Positions 1 to 7,578 of a stretch of 64,000 nucleotides of DNA are shown piece by piece. This stretch comes from Olsenella intestinalis (GTDB lineage: Bacteria; Actinomycetota; Coriobacteriia; Coriobacteriales; Atopobiaceae). The position numbers and the translations under genes were made by a program. Below the pieces are notes generated by a model. The model was not told the origin of the DNA and made no database searches. It was given only the letters and a program-made list of their open reading frames with translations. Positions within the stretch are counted from its first letter, which is position 1. Every line of letters starts with the position of its first letter. The DNA lies in contig NZ_JALGRK010000001.1 of NCBI RefSeq assembly GCF_023276655.1, positions 1,197,501 to 1,261,500 on the forward strand. The letters are read 5' to 3'.

Positions 1-378
1 GGCAGCGCAGACCCCTATAAGCTCAAGCGCCAGCTGGCCCGCAACATCGTGGACCTCTACCACGGCGAGGGCGCGGGCGTCGCGGCCGAGGCCGCCTTCG
101 ACGCCCAGTTCAAAAAGAACGAGGTGCCCGACGACGTCAAGGAGTTCCCGATGAGCCTCGTCACCACCAACGACGAGGGCAAGGTCTACCTGGCCAAGCT
201 CCTGGCCGACCTCGAGATCTGCAAGTCGGCCGGCGAGGGTCGTCGCCTCATCGACGGCGGCGGCGTCAAGGTCAACGGCGAGGCCGTGGCCCCGAAGAGC
301 TACAACGTCGACCCCGCGCTCTTCTCGGCGGGAACCACCGTCCAGTCCGGCAAGAAGCGCTGGGCGAGGCTGGTCTAG
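1..378 (+). CDS. tyrS: Tyrosyl-tRNA synthetase, C-terminal part (5' truncated by window edge)
   Basis: The frame is open from base 1, so only the last 125 residues are seen. The start of this part (DPYKLKRQLARNIVDLYHG) matches the linker helix after the catalytic domain of bacterial TyrRS. It is followed by an S4-type RNA-binding domain (roughly visible residues 65-125) with the typical stretch GRRLIDGGGVKVNGE. The enzyme charges tRNA-Tyr in the cytoplasm. The catalytic HIGH and KMSKS motifs lie upstream of the window. The codons for LFSA near the C-terminus contain an exact copy of the dispersed word GCTCTTCTCGGC (318-329). The next gene starts 3 bases after the stop. Confidence 0.9.
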   Translation, partial: GSADPYKLKRQLARNIVDLYHGEGAGVAAEAAFDAQFKKNEVPDDVKEFPMSLVTTNDEGKVYLAKLLADLEICKSAGEGRRLIDGGGVKVNGEAVAPKSYNVDPALFSAGTTVQSGKKRWARLV

Positions 379-381
379 GCC

Positions 382-2973
382 ATGGCCGAGCGCTCCGAGA
401 GGGTGGCGCCCTTCAGGGCGACCCACCGCGCGCCCGAGCTGCTGGCGCCGGCCGGTGGCCCCGACCCCTTCAACGCCGCGCTCGCGGCCGGGGCAGACGC
501 CATCTACTGCGGCCTGGGGACGGACTTCAACGCCCGCCGCGGCGCGCGCAACTTCGACGACGAGACCTTCGCGGCGGCCTGCCGCGCCGCCCACCTGGCC
601 GGCGCGCGCGTCTACGTGACCGAGAACGTCGTCATCCGCACCGACGAGATGCCGGCCGCGCTCGCACTCGTGCGGCGCGCGTGGCTGCTCGGCGCCGACG
701 CCTTCATCATCCAGGACTGGGGCCTGCTCGCCGAGGTGCGCAGGCTCTGGCCCGAGATCGAGTGCCACGTCTCCACGCAGGCCAACGTGCATGACGCGCG
801 CGGCGTGGCGTGGTGCCGCGAGCTCGGCGTCGACCGCGTGACGCTCTCGCGCGAGCTCTCCGTCGCAGAGATCGCCCGCATCGCCGAGGAGGGCGTCGAG
901 CTCGAGGGCTTCGGCCATGGCGCGCTCTGCTTCTGCTACTCCGGCGTCTGCCAGATGAGCGCGCTCGCGGGCAGCCGCTCGGCCAACCGCGGCCTCTGCG
1001 CGCAGCCCTGCCGCCTGACCTACGACCTCGTGGACGAGGCGGGCGAGAGGATCGCGCCGCCTGGGTGGGACCGTCCCCTCTGCCCCAAGGACTTCAACAC
1101 CTTCGACGACGTCCGTCGCCTGGCCGAGGCTGGCCTCGGCTCGCTCAAGATCGAGGGCCGCATGAAGGCCCCCGACTACGTGCACTCCGTCGTGAGCGCC
1201 TACCGCGGCGTCCTCGACGACCTCGAGGCCGAGCGCACGCCCGACGAGGGCGCACAGGAGCGCCGCCGCGAGCTGCTGCGCCGCGCCTTCAACCGCGACT
1301 TCACGAACAGCTACCTCGACCACCGCTCCGACAACGACATGATGAGCTACGAGCGCTCCAACAACCGCGGCGAGCTCGTGGGCCAGGTGCTCGCGAGCCG
1401 CGACCTGGGCAGCTCCAAGGTCAAGCGCGGCGGCCGCGCCGGCGGCCGCGACCGCTTCCGCACCATCACGCGCGCCGAGGTCGACATCGAGCTCGAGCAC
1501 CCCGTCGGCGCCGGCGACCTGCTCGAGATCCGCCCCGTCGACGACCCGTCGCAGTTCCTCACCGTGCACGCCGAGGCCGACGCCGACGCCGGCCATGTCA
1601 TCACCTGCCTGGCCAAGCGTCCCATGGAGGCCGGCTCACCGGTGCGCGTCATCCGCTCGCAGCGCGCCATGGACGCCGGCGCCCGCGCCGCGAAGGGGGA
1701 GGACGCCCCGCGCCGTGCCGTCCGCGTGCGCGTGACCTCGCGCCTCGGCGAGCCCTTCGCCGTCGAGCTCGAGGCCGACGACGCCCGCCGCGGTACTGTC
1801 GTCGCCCGCGCCGAGGGCTTCGTCGTCGAGGCCGCCCGCACCCGCTCCGTCACGGCCGACGACCTGCGCGAGCACGTGGGCCGCATGGGCACCACGCCCT
1901 TCGAGCCCGCCTCGATCGACGTCGAGCTCGACGAGGGCTGCGGCATGGGTTTCTCGGCGGTGCACAAGGTGCGCGCCGAGGCCTGCCGCCTGCTGGAGGA
2001 GAAGATCCTGGCGCCGTCCTCGGCAGACGTCCGCGCCGAGGGCCTCGCCCCCGTGCCCGACGACGCCGCGCTCGCCGCCTCCAACGAGGGCGTCCGCAGC
2101 GCCGCCGGCATCGCCGAGCCCGCGCATGCCGCCACCTCCGCGTCCGAGGCCGCGTCTGCCGCCGAGGTCTGCGCCCTGGTCGCCTCGCCCGAGACCGCCG
2201 CGGCCGCGCACGCCGCAGGGGCGACTCGCCTCTACGCCACCTCCGACGTGCTGGCCGAGGCCGAGCGCGCGGGCAAGGCCTGGCCCGAGGGCGTCGAGCT
2301 CGTGCCCGCCCTCGACGAGGTCTGCCGCGAGTGCGATCACGACCGCCTCGACCGCCACGTCGCACCCGGCGCCGCCGTTGCCGTTGGCAACGTCTCCGAG
2401 CTCGCGCTCGCCGTCGAGCGCGGCGCCCACCCCGAGGTCAGGCCTTGCATCCCCATCCACAACGAGAGCTGCCTCGTGGAGCTCGAGCGCGCGGGCGTCG
2501 CTGGCGTCTGGCTCTCCGGCGAGCTCACGCTCGAGGAGGCCTGCGCCCTCGCCTCGCGCGCCTCGGTCCCCGTGGGCCTCGTCGTCTCCGGCCGCGCGCG
2601 TGCCATGACCAGCGAGCACTGCGTCCTGCAGACGGCCGACCGCTGCATCCACGACTGCGCCCGCTGCCCGCTGCGCGCCCGTCGCCTCTCGCTGCGCGAC
2701 CACAACGGGGCCCTCATGCCCGTGCGCACCGACCTCCAGGGCCGCAGCCGGATCTATGCCGCGCACCCGCTCGACGCCACGCCCCAGGCGGGCGAGCTCC
2801 TCTCGGCGGGCGTCACGCGCCTCATGGCCGACTGCACGCTGCTCACCGCGGAGGAGACGGCCCAGGCCGTCGAGCGCGTGGTCCGCGCCGTCGAGTCCGT
2901 GGCCGCCGGGCATCGCCCTGCCGCCCGCGCGCAGGGCGCGACCTCGGGTCACCTGTTCATGGCGATCTCGTAG
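382..2973 (+). CDS. U32 peptidase-family protein (RlhA/YhbU-like)
   Basis: An 863-residue protein starting with ATG three bases after tyrS. The N-terminal half is a U32 domain: it opens with ELLAPAGG, and around residues 174-196 carries the family signature E-G-F-G-H-G-A-L-C-F-C-Y-S-G-V-C-Q-M-S followed by more Cys in GLCAQPC. These cysteines are the ones thought to bind an Fe-S cluster in tRNA/23S rRNA hydroxylases of this family. Later come a DUF3656-like segment and a second Cys-rich stretch near residue 745 (CIHDCARCPLRARR). The length and two-part layout fit the long RlhA-type members (23S rRNA C2501 hydroxylation in E. coli) better than the short peptidases. RNA hydroxylation is an inference from the family; proteolysis is unproven for most members. 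Confidence 0.85.
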   Translation: MAERSERVAPFRATHRAPELLAPAGGPDPFNAALAAGADAIYCGLGTDFNARRGARNFDDETFAAACRAAHLAGARVYVTENVVIRTDEMPAALALVRRAWLLGADAFIIQDWGLLAEVRRLWPEIECHVSTQANVHDARGVAWCRELGVDRVTLSRELSVAEIARIAEEGVELEGFGHGALCFCYSGVCQMSALAGSRSANRGLCAQPCRLTYDLVDEAGERIAPPGWDRPLCPKDFNTFDDVRRLAEAGLGSLKIEGRMKAPDYVHSVVSAYRGVLDDLEAERTPDEGAQERRRELLRRAFNRDFTNSYLDHRSDNDMMSYERSNNRGELVGQVLASRDLGSSKVKRGGRAGGRDRFRTITRAEVDIELEHPVGAGDLLEIRPVDDPSQFLTVHAEADADAGHVITCLAKRPMEAGSPVRVIRSQRAMDAGARAAKGEDAPRRAVRVRVTSRLGEPFAVELEADDARRGTVVARAEGFVVEAARTRSVTADDLREHVGRMGTTPFEPASIDVELDEGCGMGFSAVHKVRAEACRLLEEKILAPSSADVRAEGLAPVPDDAALAASNEGVRSAAGIAEPAHAATSASEAASAAEVCALVASPETAAAAHAAGATRLYATSDVLAEAERAGKAWPEGVELVPALDEVCRECDHDRLDRHVAPGAAVAVGNVSELALAVERGAHPEVRPCIPIHNESCLVELERAGVAGVWLSGELTLEEACALASRASVPVGLVVSGRARAMTSEHCVLQTADRCIHDCARCPLRARRLSLRDHNGALMPVRTDLQGRSRIYAAHPLDATPQAGELLSAGVTRLMADCTLLTAEETAQAVERVVRAVESVAAGHRPAARAQGATSGHLFMAIS

Positions 2974-3102
2974 CACGAGCCCGCGACCGCCGCGCCGCGC
3001 ATCGTGCGGGCGACTTTGGGTAGACTGACGTAAGATTTCGCAAGCAAACCGGCAGGGCCGGCCCCGCCGCCCGCCGCATCCGCAAGGAAGGACGTGCCTC
3101 AC

Positions 3103-3372
3103 ATGGCCGAAAACGACGCAAAGACCGAGAAGACCCCCGTCAACCGCGAGCTGCTCGAGGCTACCCTCGACGTCATCCGCCAGAGCCTCCAGGCCGACGG
3201 CGGCGACGTCGCACTCGTCAACGTCGACGACGAGGGCGTCGTCACCCTCGAGATGCAGGGTGCCTGCGCCGGCTGCCCGCTCTCTAGCTACGACATGAGC
3301 GAGGGCATCGAGCGCATCCTCAAGGAGCACGTGCCGGGCGTGACCAAGGTCATGCCCGCCATGGAGTGGTAA
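3103..3372 (+). CDS. NifU-like Fe-S cluster scaffold (Nfu domain)
   Basis: An 89-residue protein consisting almost entirely of one NifU C-terminal domain, with the cluster-binding CxxC in GACAGCPLSS. The cytoplasmic role is assembly or carriage of a 4Fe-4S cluster to client proteins; the U32 protein just upstream is a plausible client. I chose ATG at 3103 because the AAGGAAGG ribosome site at 3084-3091 sits about 11 bases upstream; a GTG at 3094 would be only two bases from it. The stop overlaps the next start (TAATG). Confidence 0.9.
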   Translation: MAENDAKTEKTPVNRELLEATLDVIRQSLQADGGDVALVNVDDEGVVTLEMQGACAGCPLSSYDMSEGIERILKEHVPGVTKVMPAMEW

Positions 3373-5195
3373 TGGCCGCGCCCGCCAGTCTCGCGCCCGC
3401 TAGCCCCGCGACGGGCCTAGCCGCCCGCATCCGCGCGCTCGCCACGAACCCGGCCCACTCGGCCTGGTCGTGGGGGTGCGCGGTCGTCGTGTCGGCCTTC
3501 TTCGCGCTCGCCGCGCTCGCCAACGACCGCGTCGTCGAGGCCACGGGCGCCACCCAGGGCCTCGCGGGCATGCTCGTGGTCGCGCTCTGCGCCGTCGTCC
3601 TCCTCGTGCTCGCCGAGCGCGCGTTCGCCTTCGCGTTCGACCGCGCCGATGCCGCGGCCGCTCGCGCCGCCGAGAAGAGCGACCCCGTGCCCGACGCCGT
3701 GCCTGGGGCTGACGCCGACGCCAAGCCCGCGCCGTTCCTGCGCGCCGCGCTCGCCGCCTCGTGGCGCCGCGCGGCCGCGATCCTCTGCGCGTGGCTGCCC
3801 TACTTCCTCGTGCGCTTCCCGGGCAACCTCGACCCCGACACGCAGTGGCAGATTCTGCAGACCTACGGCATGGCACCGGCCAGCGACCATCACCCGGCCT
3901 TCGACACGCTGCTCTTTGGCGGCGTCTGGCACCTGGGCGACCTCGTGGGCACGCACGCCGTGCCGCTCGCGCTCTACTGCCTGGGGCAGATGGCGATCAC
4001 GGCGCTCGTCCTCTCGCTTGCCGTCACCTTCATGCGCGAGCGGCTCTCGACGCCGCCGACCGCCTGCCGCGTCTCCACGCTCTTCTTCGCGCTGTTTCCG
4101 CCCATCGCGCTCTTCGCGCAGGCCATGGCAAAGGACATGCTCTTCGCCTGGGTCTGGGTGCTCTTCCTGATGGCCGTCTCCGACGTCGCGATCTCGCGGG
4201 GCCGCACTCTCACGCCGTCGCGCATGGTCGCCCTGGCGGCGCTGCTCGCTCTTCTCGCCCTCACCAAGAAGACGGGCGCCTACATCTTCCCGCTCGTGTT
4301 CGTGGTGCTCGCGATCAGGTGCCGCCGGCTCTGGTGGCGCGCTGCCGTGCCCGCGGCCGTGGCGCTTGCGGCGTTTGTCGCGTGGGGCTCCGTCGTGCTG
4401 CCGGCCCTCGGCATCGCAAAGGGTCCGTCGGGCGAGATGTTCTCCATCCCGTCGCAGCAGGTTGCGCTCTACCTGCGAAACTACGGCGACGAGATGGACG
4501 ACTCCGATCGCGAGACGCTGCTTGCCGTCTACGACGACCTTGATGCCATGGCCGCAACCTATGTGCCCACGCGCGCGGACGCGACCAAGCTCCATTGGAG
4601 GGAGTCGGCCTCGGCCGCCGACCGTGCGGCGTTCCTGGGCTGGTACGCGCGCGCCGCGCTGCGCCACCCCGCCACCTTCGTGCTTGCGGGCGCGGCCAAC
4701 GACCTGCCCATCCTCTGGTTCGACCTTTCGAGCGAGGGCGAGGAGAGCCTGCTGTTCTACCTCGACAACGTCGCTCCGGCCGACGCCGAGCCCAAGGGCC
4801 ACGAGGTGCAGCTCGCGAACTGGTTTGGCGACTACGCCTCCTACGACGAGATCGTCGCCACCTTCGACGGCATGTTCCGCGCGCCGGCCATCTCGCGAGC
4901 CTCGGCTGCGCTTGATGGCATCTACCTGTACGTGGCCAACGTGCTTGCGCCGCTGTTCGCCAAGTACGCCTGGGTCACGCTCATCCCGCTCGCGTGCACG
5001 GCCGCCCTTCTGCGCCGTCGCGCGCGCTGGGCCTACCCGGTGCTCCTCGCGGTCCTCCTGCAGTGGGGCACGCTCGTGGTCGGGCCGATCCCGCTGCCGC
5101 GCTACATCGTTCCCTTCGTCTACCAGGCGCCGCTTCTCGTGGCGCTTGCGCTTTCGCCGAATCTGACTGGTGGTCACGTGCGCCGCAAGGCATGA
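3372..5195 (+). CDS. Polytopic membrane protein, DUF6020-like
   Basis: A 607-residue integral membrane protein with about a dozen hydrophobic segments, for example near residues 35-50, 65-80, 190-215, 230-260, 285-330 and 510-590. The region LVRFPGNLDPDTQWQ followed by SDHHPAFDT recalls the DUF6020 family of Coriobacteriia and Firmicutes, whose layout resembles polyprenyl-phosphate-dependent glycosyltransferases. The charged loop after the first helix pair, with the Asp in NLDPDT, would be the candidate active region. The substrate is unknown. The start ATG overlaps the nifU-like stop, so the two are translationally coupled. A linker at residues 100-103 (AEKS) is an exact copy of the dispersed 12-bp word (3669-3680). 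Confidence 0.7.
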   Translation: MAAPASLAPASPATGLAARIRALATNPAHSAWSWGCAVVVSAFFALAALANDRVVEATGATQGLAGMLVVALCAVVLLVLAERAFAFAFDRADAAAARAAEKSDPVPDAVPGADADAKPAPFLRAALAASWRRAAAILCAWLPYFLVRFPGNLDPDTQWQILQTYGMAPASDHHPAFDTLLFGGVWHLGDLVGTHAVPLALYCLGQMAITALVLSLAVTFMRERLSTPPTACRVSTLFFALFPPIALFAQAMAKDMLFAWVWVLFLMAVSDVAISRGRTLTPSRMVALAALLALLALTKKTGAYIFPLVFVVLAIRCRRLWWRAAVPAAVALAAFVAWGSVVLPALGIAKGPSGEMFSIPSQQVALYLRNYGDEMDDSDRETLLAVYDDLDAMAATYVPTRADATKLHWRESASAADRAAFLGWYARAALRHPATFVLAGAANDLPILWFDLSSEGEESLLFYLDNVAPADAEPKGHEVQLANWFGDYASYDEIVATFDGMFRAPAISRASAALDGIYLYVANVLAPLFAKYAWVTLIPLACTAALLRRRARWAYPVLLAVLLQWGTLVVGPIPLPRYIVPFVYQAPLLVALALSPNLTGGHVRRKA

Positions 5196-5222
5196 GCCGA
5201 TGCCACGGAAGGGGGGTCGAGG

Positions 5223-6476
5223 ATGGCAGAGTTCTATGAGCCGACGCTGTACCTGTCTACGCCCGAGCACCCGAACACGATGGGCATGTCCGTCACCCTG
5301 AGAGACGAGGTCGACCATGACATCCTCTCGGGCGTCGTGGATGACCTGCGCCGTCGCTTTCCGTACCTCTACGTTCGCGCCGTCGTCGAGGGCGACGACC
5401 TGGTGCCCAAGGCCAATCCGCTTCCCATGACGGTGAGGGGGACGTGGGAGCCCATCGACCTGAACTCCAAGGAGTCGAACCTCCACTTGGGCGCGTGGAA
5501 GCACGAGGGCAGACGCCTCGCGTTCGAGATCTCGCACTCCCTCACGGATGGGGCGGGGCTGCTCCCGTACTTCAAGAGCGCGCTGTGGCTCTACGTGTCG
5601 CGCAGGTACGACGTTTCCCTCGACCGCGAGGGCTTCCGCCTGCCGGGCGACGCGATTCCGGAGTCCGAGGTGGGAAACCCCTTTGCGGGCCTCGACATCG
5701 ATGGTGCGGAGGAGCCGCTCTACGTCAAGGAGCACACGACCGACTTCCTCCGACCGAGCGACGGCTCCGCGGCGGACTCCCGCGTCACGTACGTGAGGAT
5801 GCCCGAGGCGCAGGTGATGCGGTTCTGCCGTGACAACGACGGGAGCCCGAACGCGCTTCTGGCCGTGATGCTGGCACGTGCGGCCAGACGCAGCGAGTCC
5901 GAAAGCGACAAGACCATCAGCGTCGCGGTCGCCATCGACCACAAGGCGATGCTGGGAAACCACGACAACTATCGCCTGTTCGCAAGCGTGGTCGAGCTCG
6001 ACTTTGCGAGTGACCGGGCGCTGGACGACCTAGCGAGGGCCTGCACCATCGCCCGCGGACAGATCATCGCGCAGGCGCAGCCGGAGAACTCCCTCTGGGC
6101 GCTGAGGCAGAGGAAGGCCAACGCCGAGAGGCTCGCCCAGGTCCCCTTGGACGTGAAGCTCGAGGCCATCGCAAAGTCGATGAGCGCGCCGCGGTGGAGC
6201 ATGTCGGTCTCCTACGTGAGCGGCAGGTCCTTCGGCCCCCTCGACCCCTATGTCGAGGAGTTCTACGTGCTGTCGGAGCCGGGTGTCACGGACGTGGTCT
6301 GCGAGGTCACCTGCATCAACCACGGCTTCTTCCTGGCGATCGCGCAGAACTTCTCATCCGACGGGCTCGTTGACGCGCTGCTCGAGGAGCTCTCCTCGGT
6401 GGGGATCGACTGCGAGGTGAGGGACAGGGGCCCGCTTGGCCTGTGTAGTATGGCGCCCTACGACGTTGCGGGGTAG
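5223..6476 (+). CDS. Condensation/alcohol-acetyltransferase-fold protein
   Basis: A 417-residue cytoplasmic protein preceded by a GGGG-type purine stretch. Around residue 104 it has H-S-L-T-D-G-A-G, which matches the catalytic HxxxDG of condensation domains and CoA-dependent acyltransferases (chloramphenicol-acetyltransferase-like fold). The first His of the common HHxxxDG pair is replaced by Ser-His context (ISHSLTDG). The C-terminal half has the second-lobe pattern MSVSYVSG, comparable to the DFGWG-side lobe. No carrier protein or other NRPS domain is nearby, so it is more likely a stand-alone acyltransferase. The start follows the membrane protein by 27 bases, suggesting one transcription unit. 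Substrate not predicted. Confidence 0.65.
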   Translation: MAEFYEPTLYLSTPEHPNTMGMSVTLRDEVDHDILSGVVDDLRRRFPYLYVRAVVEGDDLVPKANPLPMTVRGTWEPIDLNSKESNLHLGAWKHEGRRLAFEISHSLTDGAGLLPYFKSALWLYVSRRYDVSLDREGFRLPGDAIPESEVGNPFAGLDIDGAEEPLYVKEHTTDFLRPSDGSAADSRVTYVRMPEAQVMRFCRDNDGSPNALLAVMLARAARRSESESDKTISVAVAIDHKAMLGNHDNYRLFASVVELDFASDRALDDLARACTIARGQIIAQAQPENSLWALRQRKANAERLAQVPLDVKLEAIAKSMSAPRWSMSVSYVSGRSFGPLDPYVEEFYVLSEPGVTDVVCEVTCINHGFFLAIAQNFSSDGLVDALLEELSSVGIDCEVRDRGPLGLCSMAPYDVAG

Positions 6477-6713
6477 GAGTTTGCGGCTGTGCCGGCGATC
6501 TGCCACTGCGCCGCGTAGGCTCTTCTCGGCCTATGGGGTCGTTGGCACATTCCTTGGTCGCGGCTCGTGCGCGCGGCGCGACGGGTGGTGTCGCTTGCCT
6601 TGGAATGCGTGACGGCGGCCGTAGGGTTCGCCCGATTGGGTCGGGGAGCCTCGTTTCGGCTGTTATAGTCGCTCGTGTGTCATGTCAGGCAAGGCGGTCG
6701 GAAGGGAGTCTCC
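6477..6713. other. Intergenic gap with one copy of the dispersed word
   Basis: No convincing gene is present. The gap contains an exact GCTCTTCTCGGC at 6519-6530, preceded by GCGTAG so that the 18-mer GCGTAGGCTCTTCTCGGC (6513-6530) is shared with the copy at 38485-38502. A ribosome site for the following gene is at 6701-6708. Confidence 0.6.
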
Positions 6714-7394
6714 ATGAAGTACGAAATCGTTGGCGAGCCATATCCCGCGGTCGTGTGTCACCTGCAGCGCGGCGAGCAGATGAAGACCGAGCGCGGCTCG
6801 ATGGTGTGGATGGACCCCGTCATGAAGATGGAGACCAACACCGGTGGTGGCGGCATCGGAAAGATGTTCGGCCGCATGCTCTCGGGCGAGAGCATGTTCC
6901 AGAACGTCTACACCGCGGAGGATGACGGCCTGATCGCCTTCGGTTCGTGCTTCCCGGGACAGATCCTGCCCATCGAGATCAAGCCGGGGCAGGACTTCAT
7001 CGCGCAGAAGACGGCGTTCCTCTCCTCGGAGATGGGCGTCTCCATCGAGACCTTCTTCAACCAGAAGCTGGGCAGCGGGTTCTTCGGCGGCGAGGGCTTC
7101 ATCATGCAGCGCCTGAGCGGCCAGGGCATGGTGTTCGTCGAGTGCGATGGCTCGCTCGTTCGCTATGAGCTCGCCGCGGGCCAGTCGATGGTCGTCGACA
7201 CGGGTAACGTGCTCGGGTTCACCGAGGGCGTCGAGCTTCGCGTCGAGAAGATCCAGGGTGCCAAGAACGTCATGTTCGGTGGCGAGGGCCTGTTCAACAC
7301 CGTCCTTACTGGCCCCGGCACGATCTACCTGCAGACGATGCCGCTCTCCAACGTCGTCGAGGTCATCTCGGCGCACCTTCCTAGGGACAACTAA
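6714..7394 (+). CDS. AIM24 / TIGR00266-family protein
   Basis: A 226-residue, beta-rich protein without signal peptide. The course MKYEIVGEPYPAVVCHLQ, then SMVWMDP, GGGGIGKMFGRMLSGES, and the Gly-rich turn GSGFFGGEGFIMQRLSG is characteristic of the AIM24 family (double-stranded beta-helix fold), as is the ending with LTGPGTIYLQT. These proteins are widespread in bacteria; their bacterial function is not established. I chose ATG 6714 because GAAGGGAG (6701-6708) is well placed; an upstream ATG-like start at 6675 would add 13 unrelated residues. A terminator-like hairpin follows. Confidence 0.85.
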   Translation: MKYEIVGEPYPAVVCHLQRGEQMKTERGSMVWMDPVMKMETNTGGGGIGKMFGRMLSGESMFQNVYTAEDDGLIAFGSCFPGQILPIEIKPGQDFIAQKTAFLSSEMGVSIETFFNQKLGSGFFGGEGFIMQRLSGQGMVFVECDGSLVRYELAAGQSMVVDTGNVLGFTEGVELRVEKIQGAKNVMFGGEGLFNTVLTGPGTIYLQTMPLSNVVEVISAHLPRDN

Positions 7395-7451
7395 GGGACA
7401 ACTAGCGAGGCGCGGTCAGGCCTGACGCTGCGGAAGGCCATTTGCGCATGC

Positions 7452-7492
7452 GAGGGGGCGGGTCCGTCGGAAGTCCGGCGGGCCCGCCCCTC
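7452..7492. terminator. Bidirectional terminator-like hairpin between convergent genes
   Basis: A long GC-rich inverted repeat (arms 7452-7470 and 7475-7492, loop AAGT) with one bulge and G-U tolerant mismatches lies between the stops of the AIM24 gene and the convergent exporter gene. The right arm ends in CCCCTCTT, a weak T tract, so it can serve both strands. Confidence 0.65.
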
Positions 7493-7578
7493 TTGCGTGC
7501 GTGGGAAGGGGTGCGAGAGCGGCGTCCGCGTCGTTTCCGGGCCGTGTTGGGCCTATGGCGGCGCGCTCCTCTTGGTGG

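Noticed and set aside
3094-3102. GTG at 3094 as start of the NifU-like gene
   Set aside because: Only two bases from the ribosome site; ATG 3103 has normal spacing.
3660-3685. AEKS as a conserved peptide motif explaining the 12-bp word
   Set aside because: The proteins sharing it are unrelated, it lies in linkers, and the word also occurs between genes and in other translations (LFSA, ALLG).
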